Shown here one piece after another: positions 30,511 to 38,394 of a DNA stretch of 64,000 nt; positions within the stretch are counted from its first letter, which is position 1, and the number at the start of each line of letters is the position of its first letter. Source of the stretch: Colwellia sp. 75C3. GTDB lineage: Bacteria; Pseudomonadota; Gammaproteobacteria; Enterobacterales; Alteromonadaceae. The notes beneath the pieces are model-generated. The model was not told the origin of the DNA and searched no databases. It was given only the letters and a program-made list of their open reading frames with translations. The stretch spans positions 124,001 through 188,000 of the forward strand of contig NZ_PJAU01000047.1 of NCBI RefSeq assembly GCF_002836255.1, written 5' to 3'. Made by a program: the position numbers and the translations under genes.

Positions 30511-31422
30511 ATGGCAAAAAACAAAAAACTACAAACATCATTATTAAGTCTTTTTATCTTACTGCTTACTATTAAGCCTTTGATGGCAACTGTCTATGAT
30601 ATAGGGGATGTGAACAAACGCCTCATTGGTGTAACTAAGGTTCACAACGTAGTGCAAGGCGATTATTTCCAACAACTAGCAGAGCAATATGATGTTGGTT
30701 TTTTAGCTTTACTAGCCGCTAACCCGAAGCATGATCCTTTTTTACTTCAGATTGGCACAGAGATAGTTATTCCTAACCAAATGTTGCTACCCTTTATTAC
30801 ACATACAGGCATAGTCATAAACCTGCCTGAATTACGTTTGTACTATTTTTCACCCGCAGAAAATAAAGTGCATGTTTTTCCTGTCGGCATTGGTCGACAA
30901 GGATTATCGACACCGTTAACGAGTAGTGTAATTAGTGAAAAGAGAAAGGATCCTATCTGGCGACCAACCCAAGAGATGCAAGACCGTCACTATGCCGAGC
31001 ATGGAAAATATCTTGCTAAAGAAGTCCCCGCAGGACCAAATAACCCGTTTGGTAAATATGCGCTACGATTAGGCACCAGTGAATATTTAATTCATGGTTC
31101 AAACAAACGTTTTGGCATAGGCATGCGCGCTAGTTCAGGTTGCATTAGAATGTATGACAATGATATTAAGTGGCTGTTTGATAATATCCCTTTAAATACT
31201 AAAGTGAGAGTGATTAATCAGCCAGTGAAAATGTCCTACGAAAATGGTGATAAGCAACTGATAGAAATACATCAACCATTAGCTGACCTTGAAGTAACTA
31301 AAGGTAATGTTATTTTAACTAAAGCGATGCAGCGATTTGTGGGTACTAAGCGTAAACATTGGCAACAACTACTGCCAATCATTGAAAAACCGCAGGGGTT
31401 AGTGATTGAATTAGTTAAATGA
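30511..31422 (+). CDS. LysM-YkuD L,D-transpeptidase (ErfK/YbiS type)
   Basis: 303 residues with an N-terminal signal/membrane segment (about 8-25), a LysM domain (about 45-90, VHNVVQGDYFQQLAEQYDVG and IGTEIVIPN), and a YkuD catalytic domain (about 95-240) with the active-site pattern YLIHGSN then SSGCIRM (catalytic His and Cys). Enzymes of this type either attach Braun lipoprotein to peptidoglycan or make 3-3 cross-links. The Lpp-like gene facing it across a shared terminator makes the first role likely. It is co-transcribed with ygiF, six bases apart. Confidence 0.92.
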   Translation: MAKNKKLQTSLLSLFILLLTIKPLMATVYDIGDVNKRLIGVTKVHNVVQGDYFQQLAEQYDVGFLALLAANPKHDPFLLQIGTEIVIPNQMLLPFITHTGIVINLPELRLYYFSPAENKVHVFPVGIGRQGLSTPLTSSVISEKRKDPIWRPTQEMQDRHYAEHGKYLAKEVPAGPNNPFGKYALRLGTSEYLIHGSNKRFGIGMRASSGCIRMYDNDIKWLFDNIPLNTKVRVINQPVKMSYENGDKQLIEIHQPLADLEVTKGNVILTKAMQRFVGTKRKHWQQLLPIIEKPQGLVIELVK

Positions 31423-31451
31423 TTTTAAATTGTGACGGTATATAAGTGACA

Positions 31452-31484
31452 TTAAAAAAGCACCAGAAGGTGCTTTTTTAATGT
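31452..31484. terminator. Bidirectional terminator between the L,D-transpeptidase and lpp genes
   Basis: ATTAAAAAAGCACC and GGTGCTTTTTTAAT form a perfect palindrome around AGAA, giving T-tracts in both directions. Confidence 0.92.
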
Positions 31485-31512
31485 ATATTATTCATTTTGA
31501 AAGTAATCGTGA

Positions 31513-31791
31513 TTATTTCTTATATGAAGCGACAACATTATCAATACGTTCATTCGCTTCTTTAGCATCTATTGCTGCTTGCTCTGCTGCTGCTTTAGCC
31601 GTTTGAACATCAGCTGCTGTAGATTGTTGTTTTTCTGCTAAATCAGCTGCTTGGGCTGATAAAGTACTAATTTGGGCTGATAATACATCAACTTTCATAT
31701 TCAGTGAGTTAATGCTTTCATCAAGTGCATCAGTGTTGGCACAAGCTGTTAGTGCGAGTGTTAGCGTTATCGCGGTAATTATTTTTAACAT
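31513..31791 (-). CDS. lpp: Braun-type outer-membrane lipoprotein
   Basis: 92 residues. The lipobox is LTACANTD (lipidated Cys near 17). The mature part is a heptad-repeat coiled coil (LNMKVDVLSAQISTLSAQAADL), Ala-rich to the end, finishing SYKK. E. coli Lpp is 78 residues, trimerises, and is joined to peptidoglycan through its C-terminal Lys; the terminal Lys is conserved here. The L,D-transpeptidase that would make this bond is encoded opposite. High expression is expected. Confidence 0.9.
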   Translation of the reverse strand: MLKIITAITLTLALTACANTDALDESINSLNMKVDVLSAQISTLSAQAADLAEKQQSTAADVQTAKAAAEQAAIDAKEANERIDNVVASYKK

Positions 31792-31906
31792 AATGATATC
31801 CCATGTGAAGTTATTATTTGTTCCAGTAAATAGCAGTATGGCACAAACAAAACGGTAACACAGTAGCTACCCATTGATTACATAGCAATACTAGGCATTG
31901 ATACTA

Positions 31907-32245
31907 CTAATCATTTTCTTCGTTATTAGAAAAATTTATATGGTTGATTAAATCGTCCATCAGTTTTTTCTTAATTTCTAGTTGATCTTCGGCTAGTAGT
32001 TGATATTTTTCAGCAAGAAGTTGGTAGTCACTAGGAGCTAAGCTCACTGTTAATCGAGGGCGCTTAGGTCTTTTGTTTATCGGTAGGCCTAAAATATCAC
32101 GAATTTGATCAGAAGGACTTAAACCAGCATCAAGCGCTTGCTTACGAATAGATAATTGGATTTTTTCATCCATATCAAAAGCGACTTGTACTGCTTTTAT
32201 CGCTTTAACTGAGGATTGCCATTTCTCGGGAATTTTTCTCGCCAT
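31907..32245 (-). CDS. Hypothetical protein, possibly ribbon-helix-helix DNA-binding
   Basis: 112 residues, family not recognised. Residues about 20-55 (VQVAFDMDEKIQLSIRKQ then ALDAGLSPSDQIRDILGL) alternate a short strand with two helices as in RHH repressors, and a second strand-plus-helix pattern (RLTVSLAPSDYQLLAEKYQL) follows after KRPKRPR. The C-terminus is acidic. It is the last gene of the leftward yjf-like cluster, 86 bases after yjfK. A regulator role for the cluster is an inference from fold impression and location only. Confidence 0.6.
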   Translation of the reverse strand: MARKIPEKWQSSVKAIKAVQVAFDMDEKIQLSIRKQALDAGLSPSDQIRDILGLPINKRPKRPRLTVSLAPSDYQLLAEKYQLLAEDQLEIKKKLMDDLINHINFSNNEEND

Positions 32246-32331
32246 AGTAGTTTCCGAATTTGTAGGGTCAGTATTCTTTGCGAATAAATACTATTAACTG
32301 TTGTAAGTAACTGTTGTAAGTAACCTTATGA

Positions 32332-32973
32332 TTAACTTCCAGGGTACATATCCGTGATATCACTAAGCGGCCTAAATAAAGTCAGACAGACTTCAGTATC
32401 ACCATCTTGCCATACTTCAACATCAACGCCTTTGCTTTGGTCTTCATTATAAAGACAGTATAATTCAAATTGCTCGCCGCTGTCTTTGCCTTCATAGACT
32501 GATAGGTTTTCACTTCGGTGATCTTTGCGGTGAAAAAAGCCAACCTTAGCGAATACACCTTGTTTATATTGTTCGCTACTCCACATAGCGGTGATTTCGG
32601 AGTCTACTTTTTTCTCTAAAAAAGCTTCACCAGGCTCATCAAATACTTCGGAAAAGCTATCTAAGTCAAATAAGGTTTCGACATCTTCATGCTGAATTTT
32701 TAATGATAATTTCAGTTCGGTAATATCATCTACTTCCAATGATAAAAAGATCTCTAGGGCATTAGTGCCGATCAAGGCCCATTCGGTTTGCACCTTGTTT
32801 TCAAATTCATAACTATTAACGGCTTTTACTTGAAAGTCTTGCCCGCGTAATGATTCAGGTAGAGCAAAGCTGTCCGTTAAAACAATAATATCACCGACCA
32901 ACAATTGATTAACAGTGGTTAATTTTCTTGGTTCGTTAGATGATTTATTAAATATTTTTTTAAAAAAATTCAT
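32332..32973 (-). CDS. yjfK: DUF2491 family protein, YjfK-like
   Basis: 213 residues matching the DUF2491/YjfK family as remembered: a basic N-terminus (MNFFKKIFNKSS), then LLVGDIIVLTDSFALPESLRG and a long acidic beta-rich region, ending with the conserved CLTLFRPLSDITDMYPGS. No catalytic motif or membrane segment is seen. The family occurs next to yjfI and the PspA-like yjfJ in gammaproteobacteria, exactly as here. Its function is unknown. Confidence 0.8.
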   Translation of the reverse strand: MNFFKKIFNKSSNEPRKLTTVNQLLVGDIIVLTDSFALPESLRGQDFQVKAVNSYEFENKVQTEWALIGTNALEIFLSLEVDDITELKLSLKIQHEDVETLFDLDSFSEVFDEPGEAFLEKKVDSEITAMWSSEQYKQGVFAKVGFFHRKDHRSENLSVYEGKDSGEQFELYCLYNEDQSKGVDVEVWQDGDTEVCLTLFRPLSDITDMYPGS

Positions 32974-33105
32974 AAGGCTACCTAAATAAAAATGGGCACT
33001 TAATTAATGATACTTTGAAAAAGTGGTCAATAATAGTGCCCATATATTGTCTGAACTCATACCATACATAAAACCATGCTCGATAAGAGTATACAGCGAT
33101 TGATA

Positions 33106-33795
33106 TTACTTTTGTTTAGCTTTTAAACGTTCTAGTACTGAATTAGCACTATTGTCTTGTGAACCAATTCCAGCGGCTTTTAATTGTGCCTGTAATGAAG
33201 AATCAGAGTCTTCAGAATCAAGTAATTCAGCAGCCTTCATTTTATCATCAAACTTTTGTTGCTTAGCTTTAATGCGTTCTAATGAATCTTTTGCACTTAA
33301 TAACTTAGAATTGCTTGATGAAAAGTTATCGGTAATTGCTGACGTCGCTTTTTGTACACTTTCAGTGGTTTTAACCATAGAAAGTTGACGTTTATGTTCA
33401 GCAACTTGGCGTTCACTTTTCTTAACTAAGTCTTTTAAACGATCAGCACTGCCACTGAAACTATCATGGGCTTGTTGTTGATCAGCTAAAGTACTTTCTA
33501 AGTTAGCAATTTTTTCTGCTACAGCAAGTGCTAATGTTTCATCACCTTTATCAAGCGCTTGTGCTACATAACCTTCATGTTCTGTAATTTCACGGGTTAA
33601 GCGGTCAATCTCACGTTTTGCTGCCATTTGTTCAGCCATAACGCCAGTTAAATCACGTTTTGCTTTGGTAAGGTGATTTCCAGCATCACGAATTTCTTGT
33701 TCAAAAATACGGGTTGCATTAGCATCAATGATTGCTTCACCAGCTTCTGATGCGCCGCCGCGAATTGCGGTCATAATCTTTTTAAATATACTCAT
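33106..33795 (-). CDS. yjfJ: PspA/IM30 family protein, YjfJ-like
   Basis: From ATG 33795 the protein has 229 residues; GGAG seven bases upstream supports this start over the open frame to 33807. It is almost entirely helical, begins with an amphipathic segment MSIFKKIMTAIRGGASEAGE and continues as a coiled coil rich in Lys, Glu, Ala and Gln. This is the PspA/IM30 (ESCRT-III-like) form: membrane-binding helix then hairpin of helices. E. coli PspA has 222 residues and guards membrane integrity. No pspBC or pspF is present; the neighbours are yjfI and yjfK, so it is the YjfJ branch. Confidence 0.88.
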   Translation of the reverse strand: MSIFKKIMTAIRGGASEAGEAIIDANATRIFEQEIRDAGNHLTKAKRDLTGVMAEQMAAKREIDRLTREITEHEGYVAQALDKGDETLALAVAEKIANLESTLADQQQAHDSFSGSADRLKDLVKKSERQVAEHKRQLSMVKTTESVQKATSAITDNFSSSNSKLLSAKDSLERIKAKQQKFDDKMKAAELLDSEDSDSSLQAQLKAAGIGSQDNSANSVLERLKAKQK

Positions 33796-33855
33796 TATTA
33801 ACTCCACTTATTCCTAATTAGGGGTAATGTAGGTGATTCTTAATTAGTTCGTTAA

Positions 33856-34269
33856 CTAAAGTAAGTAATCACTCATATCATCAATCACTTCGATGGCATT
33901 ATTGCTTAATACCGCTAATTCATGTTCAACATCGTCAAAACTAGAACTAATAGATAAAGCGCCAAAGACTACATATTTATCACCAATTTTTGAGAATGAT
34001 GATAAGGGCATAGGGATATTCATTTCTAACATGCTTTCATGCATCGCATTAATACAGTCTGGTTTAACTTCTTCCGTTCCCCATAAGTAGCTGATGCAAA
34101 TAATTTGATCTTCAGTTACTGAAACAAAAATGGGTAACTCTTCACGGCCTAAAATACTAATTTGTAGGACGTCAACTTCGCCAGATATTGGTTGGCAATC
34201 AAAGCTCATTCCTGTGTCTGAATTATCTGCCAAACTGTTTAAGTGATCGGCTATAGTATGAATATTCAT
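33856..34269 (-). CDS. yjfI: DUF2170 family protein, YjfI-like
   Basis: From ATG 34269 (MNIHTIADHLNSLAD) it has 137 residues, with GGATAGGAAATAC directly upstream; the frame is open to 34314 but that start would overlap a palindromic operator-like site. Small, acidic and soluble, with VLQISILGREELPIFVSV and KPDCINAMHESMLEMNIPMP, as in DUF2170. YjfI is described in this gene neighbourhood next to the PspA-like YjfJ; its function is unknown. Two copies of a 13-bp palindrome lie 41 and 77 bases upstream, so it probably heads the yjfIJK-RHH transcript. Confidence 0.8.
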   Translation of the reverse strand: MNIHTIADHLNSLADNSDTGMSFDCQPISGEVDVLQISILGREELPIFVSVTEDQIICISYLWGTEEVKPDCINAMHESMLEMNIPMPLSSFSKIGDKYVVFGALSISSSFDDVEHELAVLSNNAIEVIDDMSDYLL

Positions 34270-34309
34270 GTATTTCCTATCCTTCCTTTCTTTAGTGAAA
34301 AATCCAGAT

Positions 34310-34322
34310 GACATATTATGTC
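34310..34322. promoter_or_regulatory. 13-bp palindrome upstream of yjfI, copy 1
   Basis: GACATATTATGTC: six-base arms around a central T, with AGA and TCT flanks extending the symmetry. It is identical to the sites at 34346 and 38349. Likely an operator for an unknown regulator. Confidence 0.7.
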
Positions 34323-34345
34323 GTCTGAGTTAAATTTAACACCCT

Positions 34346-34358
34346 GACATATTATGTC
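34346..34358. promoter_or_regulatory. 13-bp palindrome upstream of yjfI, copy 2
   Basis: GACATATTATGTC with T and A flanks (TGACATA and TATGTCA), centred 36 bases from copy 1. On the coding strand it contains TTGACA, so it may also overlap the -35 box. Confidence 0.7.
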
Positions 34359-34474
34359 AAGGTGTTTTTATAAACTAATTGTAATCATTTTATAAATAGT
34401 GATTATATTTATTACCAAGTAATAGTTATTAACTCTATCTTAATTATGTTGATTTCAACCTTTAAATTAGGTGC

Positions 34475-36196
34475 TTAATTTAAGTTTTGTTGGTCTTGCC
34501 AAGCCTTTTGATGTAACTGATAAATGGTGTGGCTACCCAATATATTAATGCCAATATTTTCTTTGTTTTGATAAAAATCATTTGGGAAAATAAAAGCCGC
34601 CTTTAATATAGCTAAATTTATCCACGGATGCGCTACTGGAAGCTTAGTTAATTTGTTTAATCTTGTTAAAGGACTCGCGCCCCTCTTAGAGGCAATGGTC
34701 CATCCCCATTCGCCAAAACTTGGCACATTATCGTGGTATTGCTCTACATGAGCAAACTTAGCTGCGGCTAACGTTTTGCCAATAGAAATGAATGAATCTT
34801 TTGCGTGATATGGGCTAGTTGATTGAATCGCGATTAAACCATCACCAGACAGTAATAGCTTAAGGCGAGCGTAAAAGTTTACCGAATAGAGTTTATTCAG
34901 ATCAGGGTGACTTGGATCGGGTAAATCAACAATAATGGCATCGAACACTTGTCGATTTTTTAGTAATTGATTAATGGCAATGAAAGCATCTGCGGGAATA
35001 ATAGTGACCCGTTCATCCTGTAAACTCTCTTTGTTTAATTGTAAAATTTGACTCGCTAAACGCGGATTTACCAGATCTTTGGGTTGCTTAAATATATCAA
35101 TCAATTCACTGTCTAAGTCGATTAACGTCACGTTTTTAGGGTTGTATTTTAAAACATCCCGTAAGGCTAAACCGTCACCACCGCCAATAATAAGAATGTT
35201 TTCATGTCGGGCTGAGCCGGCCATAACTGGCGCTACCAGGTAATCATGATAAATATGTTCATCAATGGACGAAAACTGTAAGCGACCATTTAAATAAAAA
35301 TTGATTATATTGTTCTGGTCAAGCCCCATATGACGTTCGGTAAACGTTAACTGTTGATAGCGCGTTTTATCGGTATGAACCACTTTATCGAGATATAGTA
35401 AGCTGTTCATCTGATTAAGCCACTGATTGCCATAACTAAACATTAAAACAATGATTAAGGCTAATCCACAATGTAAAGCAACAAACGTTTTACGCCAATT
35501 AAGATGCTGCCAATAACGAAGAATAAAAAATGCACCCGCAATAAGGTTTAAACTTGCCGTTATTGCTGCGGCTTTACTGATATCGATACTGAGTAAAAAG
35601 ATAACCCAGATAGCGGCACCAACACCAGCACCGACATAATCTGCGCCATAAATGGTACCTAAGTTATTAGCAAGATGCTGCTTATGGATACTTTCTCGAA
35701 TACGAGCAATTAATGGGATTTCCATACCAATAAAAAAGCCGAGTATTACGCCAAAGAAATACGGGCTTTTAAAAGCTAACCAACTTAATTGTTTGAACAA
35801 TCCGCCTTGTGGTTTCATATCTGGCGGCAGAGATAACATATCAGCAATAAGCTGTGGGAATATTTGTGTAATAGCGATTAAACCGCCAATAATCAAAATG
35901 GCAGAACTGCCTACTAAGGCAATAATTAGCTCGAGCCAAACAAAACCATTAAAGGCACAGGATACTTTTCGGGCAGCAAAAGCACCAAGTCCCATCGATA
36001 CTATCATTAACCCGATCATGGTATAGATAGTGCTTTCCATAACACCTAATACTCGACCAGCATAATGAGAAAGCAAATACTCATAAATCAGCCCACAACC
36101 AGCGAGCACCGCCATGGTTAAAATAAGTAAAATATCGTCAAGTAGGTGGGCGTTTTTTTGGGGTAAAGGGTTTTGAGGTAAAGTATTTTGTGGCAT
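34475..36196 (-). CDS. Membrane-fused spermidine-synthase-like polyamine aminopropyltransferase
   Basis: 573 residues. The first 250 residues form about seven membrane helices, beginning LLILTMAVLAGCGLIYEYLL and including GRVLGVMESTIYTMIGLMIV. The C-terminal 300 residues are a spermidine-synthase-type domain: ILIIGGGDGLALRDVLKY (nucleoside-binding GGGDG), VTLIDLDSELIDIF (binding Asp) and DAIIVDLPDPSHPDLNKLY (catalytic Asp in place of the classic DSSDP). Such fusions are grouped with polyamine aminopropyltransferases, and the substrate may be a spermidine-like amine. Lying between yjfI and the DUF350 gene, it links polyamine chemistry to the membrane cluster. Confidence 0.85.
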   Translation of the reverse strand: MPQNTLPQNPLPQKNAHLLDDILLILTMAVLAGCGLIYEYLLSHYAGRVLGVMESTIYTMIGLMIVSMGLGAFAARKVSCAFNGFVWLELIIALVGSSAILIIGGLIAITQIFPQLIADMLSLPPDMKPQGGLFKQLSWLAFKSPYFFGVILGFFIGMEIPLIARIRESIHKQHLANNLGTIYGADYVGAGVGAAIWVIFLLSIDISKAAAITASLNLIAGAFFILRYWQHLNWRKTFVALHCGLALIIVLMFSYGNQWLNQMNSLLYLDKVVHTDKTRYQQLTFTERHMGLDQNNIINFYLNGRLQFSSIDEHIYHDYLVAPVMAGSARHENILIIGGGDGLALRDVLKYNPKNVTLIDLDSELIDIFKQPKDLVNPRLASQILQLNKESLQDERVTIIPADAFIAINQLLKNRQVFDAIIVDLPDPSHPDLNKLYSVNFYARLKLLLSGDGLIAIQSTSPYHAKDSFISIGKTLAAAKFAHVEQYHDNVPSFGEWGWTIASKRGASPLTRLNKLTKLPVAHPWINLAILKAAFIFPNDFYQNKENIGINILGSHTIYQLHQKAWQDQQNLN

Positions 36197-36260
36197 GTGA
36201 GTTAGTCGTTAATAAGTAGTAATCAGAAGGAGAGAAATTAAATATGAAATGGTGAGCCTT

Positions 36261-36303
36261 TAAAAATAAACACCGCCAGTGTTTGATAACACGATGGCGG
36301 TGA
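36261..36303 (-). terminator. Terminator after the DUF350 gene
   Basis: On the coding strand CACCGCCA pairs with TGGCGGTG, followed by TTTATTTTTA. It lies between the DUF350 gene (ends 36331) and the spermidine-synthase-like gene, so the latter may have its own promoter or depend on partial read-through. Confidence 0.75.
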
Positions 36304-36330
36304 ATTCGACTAACTTAATTGGCAGATGAA

Positions 36331-37233
36331 TTATGCCATAAGCGCCGTTAAGATTAAGGCAATTGCAATACTGGTCGCCATTTCTATACTTGCGACACCA
36401 ATATTATGTTGCTGATCAACTTCTTCAACTAGATCGATGCCCCAAAGTACAATACGTTTAGCTAAAGCGGTAAGTAGGCCTACAATCAGCGTCATAACAA
36501 TACCAAACACTAACCAGCCAAGTAAGTTAACTACCAAGGTTTCAGGACTGTAGGTTAAGAAATGACTGGCGGCTGTTACTGCTAAAGCTGTACTAATCAC
36601 CTGACCACTATAACGAATGGCTAAAGCAAGCTGACCATTACTAAATGCTTCTTGTAAACAATCCTCTTGGTTGTTTTTAGCGTACTGTTTCTCGCGAAGC
36701 CTAGTTACAATAACTAATACGGTTTGAGCAACAATAAAACCACTGGTGATAGCGATAAATGTACTGAAATCAAGTCCGTCTACCCAAAGTAATACCGCAC
36801 GAATAATTATTGCTGTTGCAATAGCGCCGGCAGCATCAATAATACCAATGGTCAGGTTTTTCTCTATAATTAGCGCATTTTTATCTAAATGTTGCAGCGC
36901 TACTTTATCTTGGATAACACGACCAATCTTTATAAGTAATAAGCCGTAACCGCCGTATGCAAGCATGCCAATAGCTTCCATAGAATAACTACTTGCTGCT
37001 TCTCCGGTAATTGCACCAGTAAGAACTATACCAAGCGCTAATACGCTACCAGCAACACTGATACCAAAAGCAAAGTTATCTTCTTTTGCCAATTCTTCTG
37101 TACTGTTTACCTTTGCACTAATGCCTGAAAGGAATCGCATAGCGCCTAATAACAAAATGGCTATAGAAACATCAATGGCCAAATAAGCGAGTAAGTCTTG
37201 ATTAACACCAACGAGTTCGATGAATGTGTTCAT
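36331..37233 (-). CDS. yjfL: DUF350 family integral membrane protein, YjfL-like
   Basis: 300 residues, eight or so membrane helices arranged as two similar halves, each a DUF350 unit: VAGSVLALGIVLTGAITGEA in the first and IEMATSIAIALILTAL at the end. E. coli YjfL is a single unit of 132 residues, so this is a tandem duplication in one chain. The function of DUF350 is unknown; it recurs with PspA-like, YjfI/K and spermidine-synthase-like genes, as here. The lipoprotein gene upstream ends 43 bases before its start. Confidence 0.82.
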   Translation of the reverse strand: MNTFIELVGVNQDLLAYLAIDVSIAILLLGAMRFLSGISAKVNSTEELAKEDNFAFGISVAGSVLALGIVLTGAITGEAASSYSMEAIGMLAYGGYGLLLIKIGRVIQDKVALQHLDKNALIIEKNLTIGIIDAAGAIATAIIIRAVLLWVDGLDFSTFIAITSGFIVAQTVLVIVTRLREKQYAKNNQEDCLQEAFSNGQLALAIRYSGQVISTALAVTAASHFLTYSPETLVVNLLGWLVFGIVMTLIVGLLTALAKRIVLWGIDLVEEVDQQHNIGVASIEMATSIAIALILTALMA

Positions 37234-37275
37234 AATTTTGTTGTTCCTATTCTTTTTTTATAGTCGACTTATTCA

Positions 37276-38265
37276 TTACTTCCCGCGTCTAAAACCGCGT
37301 GATGTGTTGGTATTTGAGTTTCTAAAACTAGAGCTCTTACTTTTAGACTTACTGGCGTAATTACTTTTTTTCACACTATTAGTACGAAAGCGATTAGAAC
37401 TTGTTTGCGCTGTTTTACTTTGGCCAGATAAACTCGATGATCCCGTTCGGTTTTTACTATAAGGACTAGTAAATTTTTGCCCGCGACTGCTAAACGATTT
37501 TTTAGTGCGGGTATCAAGTGATGTTTGTTTCTTTAATTGGCTAGGAGAGCTGTAACGTGTTCTGCCATAATCGTTGTAGTAGCTATAATTACGCTGTCTA
37601 CCCCAATCATTATAAGAGGTACGTCGACCAAACATGTCACCCATCATGGAGTACATGCCATACCAAGCCCAAAAAGACATACCATTACTGCCTGTTTGCC
37701 AGTTACCATAACTTGGATTACCAATTAACTGCTCACCGGTACCAAAATCTTGAGCATTGTTAGCTTGCTGACTTTGCGATTTCGATAAGGAGTTTATACG
37801 TGGTAATTGACCATCAGACATATCAGCTAATACATTCAGAGGATCACTTAATGCGTCTGAATATAGAACGGGGTCTGCCGCTTGGTAAATATTGAGTAAT
37901 TCATTATAAAGTGCCTGTGAAGATTCAAACATTTGTGGTTGAGTCTTCGCAGTATTAATTCTATCTAATAGCGCTTTATACATAGGGCCATTTGTAGAAG
38001 CATCCTTACGGAATTCATTAATCAATGGCGCTAAATGCGCTTTATTAACCATGACTTTATCAGCATATTGGTTGATTAAGCTGGCATTGCGAACCTGACC
38101 ATTATTTAAAGCATCACCTAACTGAGTAACTCTTTGTTCAGTTATTGGTAATTGCTGCTCGATTTGCTCTTTCACGGGATCGCCACAGCCAGCTAAACTA
38201 AGCGTAGTAATTATGATCAAGAGTAATAAAAAAGGTGTTTTTAGTAAGTGCATTTCTGCCATCAT
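37276..38265 (-). CDS. Hypothetical lipoprotein with Ser/Arg/Tyr-rich C-terminal tail
   Basis: 329 residues, family not recognised. The lipobox is LAGCGDPV after a hydrophobic segment. Residues about 40-165 are helical and polar; residues about 165-330 are low-complexity (SSYNDWGRQRNYSYYNDYGR, then many Ser/Lys repeats ending SRGFRRGK), strongly basic. The start could be ATG 38265, 38262 or 38253, all in frame; GAGGAG precedes the first two closely. It is the first gene of the lipoprotein-DUF350 transcript and has the 13-bp palindrome 84 bases upstream. The basic tail could bind nucleic acid, peptidoglycan or acidic polysaccharide, which is inference. Confidence 0.7.
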   Translation of the reverse strand: MMAEMHLLKTPFLLLLIIITTLSLAGCGDPVKEQIEQQLPITEQRVTQLGDALNNGQVRNASLINQYADKVMVNKAHLAPLINEFRKDASTNGPMYKALLDRINTAKTQPQMFESSQALYNELLNIYQAADPVLYSDALSDPLNVLADMSDGQLPRINSLSKSQSQQANNAQDFGTGEQLIGNPSYGNWQTGSNGMSFWAWYGMYSMMGDMFGRRTSYNDWGRQRNYSYYNDYGRTRYSSPSQLKKQTSLDTRTKKSFSSRGQKFTSPYSKNRTGSSSLSGQSKTAQTSSNRFRTNSVKKSNYASKSKSKSSSFRNSNTNTSRGFRRGK

Positions 38266-38348
38266 CTCCTCAAAAATGCTATGTTATCGAAATAATTAAA
38301 TTAATATTAGCGACTAAGCATAGACAATTGTCAATTAATACCATTAAC

Positions 38349-38361
38349 GACATATTATGTC
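38349..38361. promoter_or_regulatory. 13-bp palindrome between the lipoprotein gene and glnE, copy 3
   Basis: GACATATTATGTC, identical to the two sites upstream of yjfI. It lies in the divergent gap, 84 bases from the lipoprotein gene and 34 bases before the glnE start. Confidence 0.7.
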
Positions 38362-38394
38362 TATAGGCAGCGCCTGCTTATTATAGGAATTCTT

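Noticed and set aside
34310..34322. Start of yjfI at 34314, overlapping the palindrome
   Set aside because: The ATG at 34269 has an AGGA-type site directly upstream and matches the usual protein start, so the palindrome lies in the promoter region and not in the gene.
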